Below, in pieces: positions 22,364 through 32,087 of a stretch of DNA of 64,000 bases. Location of the stretch: the NCBI GenBank assembly GCA_900472675.1, contig UCJA01000001.1:124001-188000 (forward strand), written 5' to 3'. Every line of letters begins with the position of its first letter. Position 1 is the first letter of the stretch. The translations under genes and the position numbers were made by a program. The notes beneath the pieces are model-generated. The model was given only the letters and a program-made list of their open reading frames with translations, searched no databases and was not told the DNA's origin. The DNA comes from Hyphomicrobiales bacterium. Lineage in GTDB: Bacteria > Pseudomonadota > Alphaproteobacteria > Rhizobiales > Rhizobiaceae.

Positions 22364-22965
22364 TGTCCGCAATCGCTGACTATGCCTCTCTCCTGGTCGA
22401 TGCCGGGGAATATGCCGGCGCCAACGACATCGCGCATGTGTTTCAGCGCCTCGTCGGCCTGGCCGAATCCAAGTTCAACCGGGTCCTTCGGGTGGGTGAG
22501 ATGGAAACGGCCGGCACGATTGTGCTGACAGACGGCAACGGGACGCTCCCGTCTGACTTCCTGGAGGCGCGTCTGGTGCGATCGCCCGACGGGACCGGTC
22601 TCAGCGCCTGGTCACTCTTGGAGCTTGATCGGCGCTACGCCTCACGCGGCGGCATCCCCGCCGGCTATTCGGTAGTCGGCGGCGTGATCCGGGTTCGCCC
22701 GACAGCCAGCGGCAGCATCACCCTCGACTACTACGCGAAGATCCCACCCCTGACCCCGACGAACCCCACGAACTGGCTGCTGGAGAAGGCACCGGATGTC
22801 TACCTCTACGCGCTCGTCGAAGAAATCTGCATCTGGAAGAAGGATGCGGAAGGCAGCTCAATGGCCCGGGGAATGAAGGAACTTGCGATGCGCGGCCTTG
22901 CGCTGCAGGACGAGCGCGCACGCTGGGGCAACGCTCAGGTCGTGGTTCAAGGATTGACGCCATGA
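22363..22965 (+). CDS. Head-tail adaptor protein (gp4-like), first copy
   Basis: A 200-residue protein of the type annotated as phage adaptor protein in podoviruses. It opens with helix YASLLVDAGEYAGANDIAHV, then FQRLVGLAESKFNRVLRV, a beta region (GTIVLTDGNGTLPSDFLEAR) and a C-terminal helix ELAMRGLALQDERARW. Such proteins sit below the portal as a ring and connect to the tail hub. It shares one base with the preceding gene and overlaps the second adaptor-like gene. Confidence 0.7.
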   Translation: MSAIADYASLLVDAGEYAGANDIAHVFQRLVGLAESKFNRVLRVGEMETAGTIVLTDGNGTLPSDFLEARLVRSPDGTGLSAWSLLELDRRYASRGGIPAGYSVVGGVIRVRPTASGSITLDYYAKIPPLTPTNPTNWLLEKAPDVYLYALVEEICIWKKDAEGSSMARGMKELAMRGLALQDERARWGNAQVVVQGLTP

Positions 22966-23564
22966 GTCTGATAACAGCCGTAAATGACGCTTGCGACGTT
23001 GTGAATATCGATCGCTTTGGCGCCGTCTATGGCAACACAGATCCGGGCGCGCAGACCATGCTAGAGCTTGCGCAGCAGGCTGGCGCCGAGATCGCGCGGC
23101 GGGCGGATTGGAAAGCGCTGCTAGCTCAGTCCGTGCTCGCCACCTCGCCTGCAAATCTCCCGGATGATTTTCAGCGGTTCGCGCCGGGCGGGGCTCTGTT
23201 CACTGCTGGGTTCCTGCCGGTGCGGCCGGTCACCAACAGCGGGCAATGGGTGGTCGTGTCGACGCTCCCGTCCGCGCAGCCCTACTACTTCCTGTCCGGC
23301 ACCACGCTGCAGACTTCGCCCCCGTCGGCGGCCATCGGCGCCACGATCTACTACCTGTCGAAAAACTGGATCAGCAGCACCGGTGGGATGGCTGCCGAAT
23401 ACCAGGCGGACGACGATGCCTCGGTCTTCCCGGAGCGCCTCCTGACCAAGAACATCATCTGGCGCTGGCTGCGCAAGGGCGGTCTTGCCTACAACGACGA
23501 GCTGGCAGAATTCGAAGCCGACCTCGTCCAAGAAATCAACGCCGATCGCGGAGCAATCTCTTGA
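22962..23564 (+). CDS. Head-tail adaptor protein, second copy
   Basis: Also 200 residues with a similar plan: TMLELAQQAGAEIARRADWK, a beta region (TSPANLPDDFQRFAPGG, TIYYLSKNWIS) and a C-terminal helix LLTKNIIWRWLRKGGLAYND. It probably forms a second ring of the neck or tail tube, as tubular protein A does in T7-like phages. Sequence similarity to the gene before is low, but the fold plan is shared. Confidence 0.65.
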   Translation: MSLITAVNDACDVVNIDRFGAVYGNTDPGAQTMLELAQQAGAEIARRADWKALLAQSVLATSPANLPDDFQRFAPGGALFTAGFLPVRPVTNSGQWVVVSTLPSAQPYYFLSGTTLQTSPPSAAIGATIYYLSKNWISSTGGMAAEYQADDDASVFPERLLTKNIIWRWLRKGGLAYNDELAEFEADLVQEINADRGAIS

Positions 23565-25180
23565 TGAGGGTTCAGCCCGGGCGGGTGCAGCAGAACAACC
23601 GAGGCGGAACGAGCGTCGGCGCTCAGCAGGCATCGGCGCCCGTGACGTTCCCGGCACCCATGAACGGCTTGATCACGACCTCCGATATTGCATCCCAGAC
23701 ACCGGCAAGTGCCAGCATGCTGACCAACTGGTTCCCCACACTCACCGGTGCCCGGGTACGCGGCGGATCGGCGAAGCAGGGTATTGCGGCGGATGGCCTC
23801 GATTTCCTGTCGGCCTTCAAATACGTGAAGGGGTCGACCGAGCGCATGTTCATGGCGACTGCCAGCGCGATCTACGACATGTCGTCGCCGGCCGCGCCGC
23901 CGGCAACGACTGCCGCGGTGGTCACGGGGCTCACCAGCGGCGATTGGTGCGCCTTCCAGCATACCAACGCCGGCACGAGCTATCTCGTCTGCTTCAATGG
24001 ATCGGATTCCCGGAGACTGTTCGACGGGACGACCTGGTCGACCACGCCGGCGATCACCTTCTCGGACGCCACCACGATGGCGAACCTTGCCTATGGCTGG
24101 CTGTTCAAGAAGCGCGAGTTCCTGATCAAGTCCGGCTCGCTGGACGCCTACTACCTGTCGGCGCTGGATACCGTCGGCGGTGCGGCCGGAGTCTTCCCGA
24201 TGGCCGGCATCTTCAAGAAGGGTGGCTCGCTGCTTTCCGGCTTCTCCTGGTCGATCGAGAGCGGCAACGGCCCGAACGAATATTGCGTGTTCCTGACCAC
24301 TGAGGGCGAGGTCGCTGTCTACTCCGGATCGGACCCGAGCAACGCCGCGGACTTCGCGCTGGTCGGCGTCTATCAGATCGGCAAGCCGCTCGGAAAGAAC
24401 GCGTGGATCAAGTTCGGCGGGGACGTGCTTATTGCGACTGTGGACGGGCTTATCCCCTTGTCGCAGGCATTCAACCGGTCATCGGAAGAGATTGCGCTGG
24501 TGGCCGCCTCCAAGGCGATAGACGCCGAATGGCGAGCTGCCGCGGTAGCAACTGGCTCCGGCTGGACGCTGACCCTGTGGCCGGAGGAAAATCTGGTCTT
24601 CGTGGCGTTCCCGGATAACCCGGCCGTGCCCGACACGGTCTTTGTGTTTCATTCGCAGACCCGGAAATGGTCGTTCGTTAGCAACTGGCGCGCACGCTGC
24701 TTTGCGTCTTTCCAGAAGAGCTTGTTCTTCGGGTCATCTGCCGGATCGGTATGGCGCGGCGATTTCACCGGGACCGATGATGGGCTGCCGTTCCAGGCGA
24801 CATACCTGTCGGCATTCAACCCTGTCGGCGGGTTTGGGCAGAGGAAAAGCGCCTCCAAGGCCAAGATGTTCATCAAGGGCTCCGACAAGCCGGCGGTGCA
24901 GTTGTTCGCCCGGTCGGACATGGACATATCGGCGCCATCGTTCGGCGTCGTGTCGGAGAACAAGTCCGGCGGGTCCGTCTGGGACGTTGGGCTTTGGGAC
25001 CAGGCGGTATGGGACGGCGCAGGGATCGGGCGCAATCAGTACCAGTTCCGGCAAAACGTCCGGGCCGAAGGCGAGATGCTCGCGCTCGGCTGCGTCGTCA
25101 TTTCTGGCGGCCTGGTGAAACTCAATGTGGAGCTCGATCTCGGGACTCTGCAGGTCACCAGCGGAATGGCTGACGCCTGA
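23564..25180 (+). CDS. Tail hub / packaged-DNA stabilisation protein
   Basis: A 538-residue beta-rich protein after the adaptors. It starts with an Asn/Ala-rich tail, then repeated strands with aromatic and Gly turns (TSYLVCFNGSDSRRLFDGTTW, KRFLIKSGSLDAYY-like, YCVFLTTEGEVAVYSGSDPS, FVFHSQTRKWSFVSNW) that suggest a beta-propeller. P22 gp10 and T7 gp12 fill this slot as tail hub proteins that hold DNA in. The call rests on gene order and fold impression. The longer frame from 23246 is a shadow. Confidence 0.6.
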   Translation: MRVQPGRVQQNNRGGTSVGAQQASAPVTFPAPMNGLITTSDIASQTPASASMLTNWFPTLTGARVRGGSAKQGIAADGLDFLSAFKYVKGSTERMFMATASAIYDMSSPAAPPATTAAVVTGLTSGDWCAFQHTNAGTSYLVCFNGSDSRRLFDGTTWSTTPAITFSDATTMANLAYGWLFKKREFLIKSGSLDAYYLSALDTVGGAAGVFPMAGIFKKGGSLLSGFSWSIESGNGPNEYCVFLTTEGEVAVYSGSDPSNAADFALVGVYQIGKPLGKNAWIKFGGDVLIATVDGLIPLSQAFNRSSEEIALVAASKAIDAEWRAAAVATGSGWTLTLWPEENLVFVAFPDNPAVPDTVFVFHSQTRKWSFVSNWRARCFASFQKSLFFGSSAGSVWRGDFTGTDDGLPFQATYLSAFNPVGGFGQRKSASKAKMFIKGSDKPAVQLFARSDMDISAPSFGVVSENKSGGSVWDVGLWDQAVWDGAGIGRNQYQFRQNVRAEGEMLALGCVVISGGLVKLNVELDLGTLQVTSGMADA

Positions 25181-25626
25181 TGATCGAGATCCAGGATGAA
25201 CTGATGCGTCTCTGCGGAGGCGATCGGGACGCGTTGGCGCTCATCAACGGCTTCTGGTCCCAATGCGAGACCTGGGACGATCTGGTCGACAAGGACGTCG
25301 ATACCAGCGCGGTCGCCGTCAACCAGATGATGACCTGGGCAATGTTCGAGCTTCCAGCAAACCCTGTCTATCGCGCGCACCCGGCGCTTGCGCTGGTGCT
25401 CCGGCTGACCGTTGCCAACTGGTTCGCCGCCAATGCGCTCGAGAAGACGAAAAGTCGGGAAGACGTAGTGACGGCCTACACGTTGCGCTGCTCACCTTTC
25501 GACTTCTTCGTCGCGGTCGTGATGTGCGTCTCCGGCCCGGCTGCGGCCGACGAAGCGGCCCTCTTGTTGCGGACAAGCCGCGGTGAAGACCGCCTTGACG
25601 CTTACCTTTCAGAACACGGAGTTTAG
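25180..25626 (+). CDS. Hypothetical phage protein, 148 aa
   Basis: Helical protein after the tail hub, with two moderately hydrophobic stretches (ALALVLRLTVANWFAANAL, FFVAVVMCVSGPAAADEA). It starts in the stop of the hub gene. It may be a small virion or assembly protein. No family recognised. Confidence 0.5.
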   Translation: MIEIQDELMRLCGGDRDALALINGFWSQCETWDDLVDKDVDTSAVAVNQMMTWAMFELPANPVYRAHPALALVLRLTVANWFAANALEKTKSREDVVTAYTLRCSPFDFFVAVVMCVSGPAAADEAALLLRTSRGEDRLDAYLSEHGV

Positions 25627-25628
25627 AC

Positions 25629-27143
25629 ATGGGATGGTTCGGCGGAAGTGCACCGAAGGCTCCGGATCCGAAGGAAACGGCTGCCGCTCAGACCGGGACC
25701 AACGTCACGACGGCGATTGCTAACGGGTATCTGGGCAACATCAACCAGAACACGCCCGACGGCTCGCTGAACTATTCCTACGGCGGCTTCAAAGAGGTGA
25801 AGGACCCGACCACCGGAGCGGTCTATCAGGTCCCGACCACGACGGTGACGCAGACCCTGTCTCCTGAACAGCAGGCCATCAAGGCACAGCAGGACGCCGC
25901 CCAGCTGAACTTCGGCAAGCTCGCCAATGGGCAGTCTAACCGGCTTCTCGGCATCCTCAGCGATCCATTCTCGACGAAGGGCGCCCCGGCGGCCGGTGAC
26001 CCGTCGAAGCTTCAGGCGCCGACGTATCAGCAGTTCGGGTCCGGCCCAAAGCTGCAGACGTCGATTGGGAATCAGGGCAACATCCAGAACACAATCGCGG
26101 GTGCGGGCAAGATCCAGACCGCTCTCGGGGCTGCTGGCGACATCACAAAATCCTACGGCACGGAATACGGAGCGAACGTCCAGCAGGTGCAGGACGCGCT
26201 GATGGCGCGCTTGCAACCTTCTCTTGATCAAAGCCGTGCCGCGCTGGAGCAGAAGCTCTCAAACCAAGGCTTGGAGCCCGGTTCGGAGGCCTACGATCGC
26301 GCGCTCAAAACAGCCACCTCGCAGGAGAACGATGCGCGCTACGGCGCCATCCTGAATGCCGGTCAGGAACAGTCCCGACTTGCCGGCCTTGCCCAGAACC
26401 AGGCGGCTTTCCAGAACTCTGCTCAGCAGCAGGCCTATAACCAGCAGCTCGGCAGCGGCCAGTTCGCGAACTCGGCTCAGGCTCAGCAGTATGGCCAGAA
26501 CGCCAACAACGCCGCCTTCGGCAACAGCGCTCAGCAGCAGTCCTACACCCAGGCGCTGAACAATGCTCAGTTCGGGAACACTGCCAATCAGCAGATGTAC
26601 CAGAACCAGAACACGGCCACCGGCGCCAACAACGCGCTGAAGGACCAGGGCTTCAATGCGCAGCAGGCGCTGATCGACGCTCAGAACAAGGCACGCGCCA
26701 ACTACATCAACGAGCAGTACGCGCAGCGGAATCAGAACGTCAACGAGGTGCTCGGTCTGGCCAACGGGACGCAGGTCAGCTCTCCGAACTTCGTTCCGAC
26801 GCAGGGCCAGCAGATCGCCAACGTCGATTACGCCGGTCTGGTCGGGCAAAACTACCAAAATCAGCTGGCCGCCTACCAGCAGGACCAGGCTGGCATCGGC
26901 TCGCTGCTCGGCGGTGTGGGAAGTCTGTTCGCACTGTCCGACAAGGACACGAAGAAGGACATCCGGAAGGTCGGCGGGTTGTACGAATATCGCTACAAAA
27001 CCGATCCCAAGGGCTCGCCGAAGCGGATCGGCGTGATGGCGCAGGAAGTCGAGAAGATCAGGCCTGACGCTGTTGCCAAGGGATCCGACGGCTACCGTCG
27101 CGTCAATTACGGCGCCCTCTTCAATGTCGGAGAAGCACGATGA
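25629..27143 (+). CDS. Internal virion-like protein with S74 chaperone domain
   Basis: A 504-residue protein. The first part starts MGWFGGSAPKAPDP, a common opening of podovirus internal virion proteins. Residues about 215-400 are low-complexity, rich in Ala, Gln and Asn with repeats of the kind AFGNSAQQQSYTQ. The end (LSDKDTKKDIRKVGGLYEY, IGVMAQEVEKIRPDAV, RVNYGALF) is a peptidase S74 intramolecular chaperone, which trimerises its parent and cuts itself off. S74 is usually on tail spikes; its place on an ejection-type protein is unusual. The gene stands at the head of the ejection-protein block. Confidence 0.72.
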   Translation: MGWFGGSAPKAPDPKETAAAQTGTNVTTAIANGYLGNINQNTPDGSLNYSYGGFKEVKDPTTGAVYQVPTTTVTQTLSPEQQAIKAQQDAAQLNFGKLANGQSNRLLGILSDPFSTKGAPAAGDPSKLQAPTYQQFGSGPKLQTSIGNQGNIQNTIAGAGKIQTALGAAGDITKSYGTEYGANVQQVQDALMARLQPSLDQSRAALEQKLSNQGLEPGSEAYDRALKTATSQENDARYGAILNAGQEQSRLAGLAQNQAAFQNSAQQQAYNQQLGSGQFANSAQAQQYGQNANNAAFGNSAQQQSYTQALNNAQFGNTANQQMYQNQNTATGANNALKDQGFNAQQALIDAQNKARANYINEQYAQRNQNVNEVLGLANGTQVSSPNFVPTQGQQIANVDYAGLVGQNYQNQLAAYQQDQAGIGSLLGGVGSLFALSDKDTKKDIRKVGGLYEYRYKTDPKGSPKRIGVMAQEVEKIRPDAVAKGSDGYRRVNYGALFNVGEAR

Positions 27144-27493
27144 ACGGATATCCTCCTCAGTCTCCCTGGCCAGGCCTGCAGGGCGGCCCCAACGCGGCCC
27201 CATATGGCCAGTATGGCTACATGCAGCAGGGTCAGCAGGGCCAGCAGCAGCCGACCGCCGATCAGCGCGCGAGCCAGCTTGCTCAGCAGATCATGGGACA
27301 GCCGGCAACCAACCCGATGGCCGGGATGACGCAGATGATCACGGGCGCCGGTATGGGGCTGCGCAACTTCCAGAAGCCTGAAAACCAGTTCCCAGCGGCG
27401 CCAGCTCCGGCTGTCCCCGGTCGGCAGACGCCAGGCTTGAGTTCGATGCTGCAGAACCTCTTTTCTGGAAACCACACTGGAGGCCTTATCTGA
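27140..27493 (+). CDS. Small Gln/Pro-rich virion-type protein, 117 aa
   Basis: Low-complexity protein rich in Gln, Gly, Pro and Met (YMQQGQQGQQQPTADQ). The part QLAQQIMGQPATNPMAGM resembles LAKQIMGKQPKNAMEGI in the next protein, which suggests a duplicated segment. It overlaps the S74 gene by 4 bases and shares one base with the lysozyme-domain gene. Probably a minor internal virion protein. Confidence 0.55.
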   Translation: MNGYPPQSPWPGLQGGPNAAPYGQYGYMQQGQQGQQQPTADQRASQLAQQIMGQPATNPMAGMTQMITGAGMGLRNFQKPENQFPAAPAPAVPGRQTPGLSSMLQNLFSGNHTGGLI

Positions 27494-29838
27494 TGGCTGG
27501 GTTCATCTTCGGCGGCAATACGGGGCTGACTTATGAGCAGCTCCAGGACCGCCGTGCGGCTGCCGATGCGCTCGCAAAGCAGATCATGGGCAAGCAGCCG
27601 AAGAACGCCATGGAAGGTATCGGCTCTCTCCTAACAGGCGCCGCAGCTGGCATCGGCCGGTATCGGGCTGAGAAGGGGCTGCAGGAAGGCCGTGGGGCTG
27701 CCACGTCGCAATTCAACGACATCCTCTCCAGGATCACCGGGCAGCCTGCTGATGCAAGCGCGCCGACGGCGGCCGGATCGATGATGCCGAAGGTCAATGC
27801 CGACGGCTCGATCCCGGTTACCTCGTCGACCCCGGACGTGTCCGCCAACGGCTCCGTCTTCGCGCCGTTCATCGATACGGTGAAGCAGGCTGGGCTGACG
27901 AACCCCTATGGCTTGGCCGCAGTCGCCGCCACCGGCAAGGCCGAAAGCGGTTGGTCGCCGGAGAATGCCGCGCGCTCTTGGTCTGATCCGAGCGAAAGCG
28001 GCAAGCCGGGAACAGCCGGCGGTGCCATGTCGTGGCGTGGGCCTCGGCTCGCCGCTCTCCAGCAGTTTGCAGCAGCGAAGGGCGAGCAGGGCAATGGCTC
28101 GCCGGAAACTCAGGCGCAATTTTTTGCGCAGGAAGACCCGCAGCTGATCGCAAAGCTGAATAATGCCAAGTCGCCCGAAGAAGCGCAGTCGATGATGAAC
28201 TCGGCTTGGAAGTTCCGCGGCTATAATCGCCCGGGCGGCGAGGCAGGGCGCCGCATCAGCATGGCCAACGCTTTCGCCCCACAGTTTCAGGGCGGCAATG
28301 CCGACGGTGCGCCCCAGCCCGCTCCCGCTCCAATGAGTGCTTCCGCCGCGATCGAAGCGCAAGCGCCGGGCTCTGGCTATGTCGACCCGACTGTTTCGGC
28401 GCCCAACTATCAGCCGCCCGCTCCGCAGCAGCAGGCTCCGGCACCACAGCGCCAGCCCATGCAGCCGCCGGCACCCGTGCCCGGCCAATTCGACGACGGG
28501 CGCTTCGGAGATCCCATAAAGTTGGCAGAAATGCCGGCTGCTCAGGCGGATCTTCAGGGCAATCTTGCTGCACAGGCGAGCGCCTATGCGCCTCAGCCGC
28601 CACAGGGGCCCGCCAACGCGCTTCCGCCGCTTCCGAGCAGCGATGTAGCGCCGTCGCCTCCTGTCGCCTCTGTGCCTTCCGTGCAGCCTCAGCAGGTCGC
28701 GCAGAATGCCACGGCCATCCAGCCGGCGCCCGCCCAGCCGAAGCCGTACCAGATCGACCCGAAGATCCTGCAGTTCCTGGCGAACCCATTTGCGGACGAA
28801 GGCCAGAAAGCCGCGGTGCGCATGCAGGTTCAGCAGCAGATGCAGCAGGCTCAGCAGGCGCAGGAAGAAGCAACGTGGCGGTCCCGGCAGGATTATACGC
28901 GACAGGCGCAGAACTCTGACCCTGACACGATGCTTGATCGCGACGTCAAGCGCGCGCAGCTCGGCGCACTGAAGAACCCGTCTCGCCCGATCACGGCAGA
29001 TGAGCGCCGGCAGTGGGGAATCCCTGAGGCCGACGGTCGCCCGTATGCAATGACCGCGGAAGGCCCGAAGCTCATTGGCAGCGCCGGCCAGACCATCAAC
29101 GTCGGCGGGCAGGTCGAGGAGCGGATGAAGGCAGCCGAAGCGCTCGGGCTGACGAAGGACGACCCGCGCTACATGGGCTATGTCCTCGGCGGCGATATGC
29201 CGAAGGAAAGCCAGCAGAACCTCACCGCGATCGACAAGAAAGCTGTGCTGGACGCACTCGATCAGGTGCAGGCCTCGAAGTCGGCAACTGAGCAGCTCCA
29301 GAGCGTCATTACGCCCGGCGAAAACGGTCAGTCTCTGAACGACCGTGCTGGATCCGGAGCGCTGGCCGACTGGCAGGCGTGGGCCGCACGGAATGACCCG
29401 ACTGGTCTCTTCGATGACGCCAAGGGGCAGGCCACGACCGAGCTGAACAACACGGTGCTCAACCAGGCGCTCGGTTCGCTCAAGTCGATCTTCGGCGCGG
29501 CTCCGACGGAAGGCGAACGTCAGATCCTGCTCGACATGCAGGCCAGCGTGGACAAGACGCCGGCGGAACGGAAGATCATCATCGACAAGGCGATCTCCCT
29601 TGCTCAGCGGCGCCAGCAGTTCAACCAGGAACGCGCCGACGAGATCCGCGGCAACACCTTCTACAAGAAGCCGTCTGACCCGAATGTGCAGACCAATGCT
29701 CCGCAGTCGCCGGCCGAAGCAACCGGCATGCCCCGGCGCCCGGCCGCATCCGGCCCGCAGCCCGGTGTCGTCGAAGATGGTTATCGCTTCAAGGGCGGTG
29801 ATCCGTCAGACCCGAACAATTGGGAACAGGTGCGCTAA
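27493..29838 (+). CDS. Internal virion protein with murein hydrolase domain
   Basis: A 781-residue ejection-type protein. Residues about 125-260 hold a transglycosylase-like domain of the phage tail lysozyme type: AGLTNPYGLAAVAATGKAES with the likely catalytic Glu near 152, GGAMSWRGPRLAALQQFA, SPETQAQFFAQEDPQL, MNSAWKFRGYNRPGGE. A long Pro/Gln/Ala-rich linker (270-460) and a helical C-terminal domain follow. It would be injected first and open the peptidoglycan. It sits between two other internal proteins, as in T7-like and P22-like ejection modules. Confidence 0.75.
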   Translation: MAGFIFGGNTGLTYEQLQDRRAAADALAKQIMGKQPKNAMEGIGSLLTGAAAGIGRYRAEKGLQEGRGAATSQFNDILSRITGQPADASAPTAAGSMMPKVNADGSIPVTSSTPDVSANGSVFAPFIDTVKQAGLTNPYGLAAVAATGKAESGWSPENAARSWSDPSESGKPGTAGGAMSWRGPRLAALQQFAAAKGEQGNGSPETQAQFFAQEDPQLIAKLNNAKSPEEAQSMMNSAWKFRGYNRPGGEAGRRISMANAFAPQFQGGNADGAPQPAPAPMSASAAIEAQAPGSGYVDPTVSAPNYQPPAPQQQAPAPQRQPMQPPAPVPGQFDDGRFGDPIKLAEMPAAQADLQGNLAAQASAYAPQPPQGPANALPPLPSSDVAPSPPVASVPSVQPQQVAQNATAIQPAPAQPKPYQIDPKILQFLANPFADEGQKAAVRMQVQQQMQQAQQAQEEATWRSRQDYTRQAQNSDPDTMLDRDVKRAQLGALKNPSRPITADERRQWGIPEADGRPYAMTAEGPKLIGSAGQTINVGGQVEERMKAAEALGLTKDDPRYMGYVLGGDMPKESQQNLTAIDKKAVLDALDQVQASKSATEQLQSVITPGENGQSLNDRAGSGALADWQAWAARNDPTGLFDDAKGQATTELNNTVLNQALGSLKSIFGAAPTEGERQILLDMQASVDKTPAERKIIIDKAISLAQRRQQFNQERADEIRGNTFYKKPSDPNVQTNAPQSPAEATGMPRRPAASGPQPGVVEDGYRFKGGDPSDPNNWEQVR

Positions 29839-32087
29839 TGCCTCCATGGGACAAATACCAGAGCGGACTGATGAACATGGTCGGTGCACCTGGTGGACTG
29901 GTGGCGCCCGGGAACATCGATCTTTCCGCTCGACCAGTGGTAAAGAACGAAGACGGGTCGATCAGCACCGTGCGGTCGATGTCCTTCAATGAGGACGGCA
30001 AAGAAATCTTGGTGCCTACTGTGTCGCCGGATGGCCGCATCTTGTCGAATGATGAGGCAATCGACCTCTACCACAAAACGGGCCAGAAGCTCGGCGTCTT
30101 CGATACCCCTGACGCAGCCACAAACTATGCTCAGGCCCTGCACGGGCAGCAGGAGCAGATGTACGCGCAACCGCCGGCGAAAACAGCGCCATGGGCGAAG
30201 TATGCTGGGGGCAACCCCGGAGCACCGTCCAAGCCGGAGTTCGCCGGTGGTATGGCGGGCGCCGCGGCGCTTGGTGCGGGCGACACCATGTCCTTCGGGC
30301 TTGGCGACGAGTTGGGTGCCGGTCTGGGCGCAACGTCCGAATATCTCGCGTCGTTCATCAATGGGAAGAAGCCGCGCTCCTACAGCGAAATCCTCGGCAG
30401 GATTCGCGATCAGGAGACCCGCGCGAAGGAGACCAACCCCGGATCGTTCCTGAGTGGGCAGATCGCTGGCGGTCTCGCTGGTGGTGCTGGGCTCGCTCGA
30501 GGTGGGCTTTCCATGACTGCAAACGCCATCGGGAGGGGCGCCAACCTTGCGCGCGTAGCAGGCGCCGGTGCGGCAGAGGGTGCTCTTCTCGGTGGAGTGC
30601 AGGGATTCGGAAGCGGTGAAGGGATCGACGGCCGTCTGAAAAGCGCAGGCGTGGGGGCGGGTACTGGCCTTGTCATGGGCGGAGCTATGCCTCTCGCAGC
30701 CGCCGGCGTGCAGGAAGTGGCCGGGATGGCTGCTGCGCCAATCGCAGCGCGGGTATTCCCGCAGCGCTATGCCGAGCGTGCCCTTGGCGAGACCCTTCGC
30801 CGATCTGGCATGTCGGCAGATGAGGTCGCGAACGCTTTGACCGCGGCGCGCGCCGACGGGCAGGACATGTTCAACGTGGCGGACGCCATGGGGAATGCCG
30901 GGCAGCGGATGCTCTCGACTGCCGCCCGCACGCCGCACAACGAGCGTCAGGCAGTCATTGAGGGCCTTCAGGGCCGTCAGGTGGGGCAAGGAGAGCGTCT
31001 GGCAAGCTATCTGGCCGAAGGATTCGACGCGCCGGACACGGCTGCCCAGCGAGCCGCCCGGTTGACCAATGAGCGCGCGACGACCGCCAATGCCAATTAC
31101 GGCGCCGCTCGCAATAGCGCGGGCGTCGTGGACCCGACCAACGCAATCGCAGCGGCGGACGATTTCCTCAGCCCCGGCGCAACCCGGCTCATGAACCCGG
31201 GCAATAACATCGCCGACGACAGCATCGAGGCGGCGGTGCGGAAGGCGAGGGGATATCTGACCGACGGCAATTCGGTGCTCACCGACTTCAACGCTTCGCT
31301 GCGGGCAAAGCAGGAACTGGACGGCCTGATCGAGGGCGCTCGGCCGGCTGCCCAACGCCAGTTGATCCCGGTCCGGAATGCACTGGACAATGCGCTGGAG
31401 CAGGCTTCCCCGGAATATGGGGCAGCCCGCAATGCCTTTCGCCAGCAGAGCCGCGCGATCGATGCGGTTGATACCGGGATGAGCGCTGCCTCGCCGCGTG
31501 TTCGGTCTTCTGACAGCATCCCGGCATTCCAGGGGATGAACCCAGACGAGCAGTCCGCCTTCCGTGCCGGCTATGTCGATCCCTACATCGCGCGGATCGA
31601 ATCCACATCGATGTCGCCTACCACGAATAAGGCGCGGGGGCTGATCACGCCAAAGACGGGTGAAGAGTTCCCGGCATTTGCGGCGCCCGGCCGCGGGGAC
31701 CAGATGGGCAACCGCATCGCGCGCGAGCAGCGCATGTTCGAGACCTCAAACGCTGCCTTGGGTGGTTCGAAGACTGCCGACAACCTGGCTGATGCTGCTG
31801 AGCTAAACCGGTTCGACCCGGGCGTGATGTCTTCGCTGATGCGGCTGGATGTCCCGGGCGCGATCATGAGTGGTGCGCGCCGGGTGATGAGCGAGGGGGC
31901 CGGAACGCCCCCACGTGTCGTCGAGCAGCTTGCAAGAGCACTGATGGAAAGCGACCCGGCGGCGGCACGGGCAGTTCTTCAGGGCGGCCAAAACCGGATC
32001 ACAAACTCAGATCAGCTTCGGGCTCGGATTATCGCGTCCCTGATGGGATCAGCGACGGCTGGTGCCGGCCGAATTGCGGCGCCATGA
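29838..32087 (+). CDS. Large internal virion / DNA ejection protein
   Basis: A 749-residue protein with a glycine- and alanine-zipper region at about residues 115-300 (GMAGAAALGAGDTMSFGLGD, GQIAGGLAGGAGLARGG, GAGTGLVMGGAMPLAAAG) able to span or disturb membranes. Long amphipathic helices follow to the end. Short-tailed phages eject such proteins to build a channel across the envelope. The N-terminal VKNEDGSISTVRSMSFNEDG, with later DGRILSNDEAIDLYHKTG, is a motif seen in many podovirus internal proteins. Start at 29838 shares a base with the preceding stop. Confidence 0.7.
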   Translation: MPPWDKYQSGLMNMVGAPGGLVAPGNIDLSARPVVKNEDGSISTVRSMSFNEDGKEILVPTVSPDGRILSNDEAIDLYHKTGQKLGVFDTPDAATNYAQALHGQQEQMYAQPPAKTAPWAKYAGGNPGAPSKPEFAGGMAGAAALGAGDTMSFGLGDELGAGLGATSEYLASFINGKKPRSYSEILGRIRDQETRAKETNPGSFLSGQIAGGLAGGAGLARGGLSMTANAIGRGANLARVAGAGAAEGALLGGVQGFGSGEGIDGRLKSAGVGAGTGLVMGGAMPLAAAGVQEVAGMAAAPIAARVFPQRYAERALGETLRRSGMSADEVANALTAARADGQDMFNVADAMGNAGQRMLSTAARTPHNERQAVIEGLQGRQVGQGERLASYLAEGFDAPDTAAQRAARLTNERATTANANYGAARNSAGVVDPTNAIAAADDFLSPGATRLMNPGNNIADDSIEAAVRKARGYLTDGNSVLTDFNASLRAKQELDGLIEGARPAAQRQLIPVRNALDNALEQASPEYGAARNAFRQQSRAIDAVDTGMSAASPRVRSSDSIPAFQGMNPDEQSAFRAGYVDPYIARIESTSMSPTTNKARGLITPKTGEEFPAFAAPGRGDQMGNRIAREQRMFETSNAALGGSKTADNLADAAELNRFDPGVMSSLMRLDVPGAIMSGARRVMSEGAGTPPRVVEQLARALMESDPAAARAVLQGGQNRITNSDQLRARIIASLMGSATAGAGRIAAP

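Noticed and set aside
29835..31355. 506-residue - strand frame over the ejection protein
   Set aside because: Same codon-bias shadow; no ribosome site and no recognisable domain.
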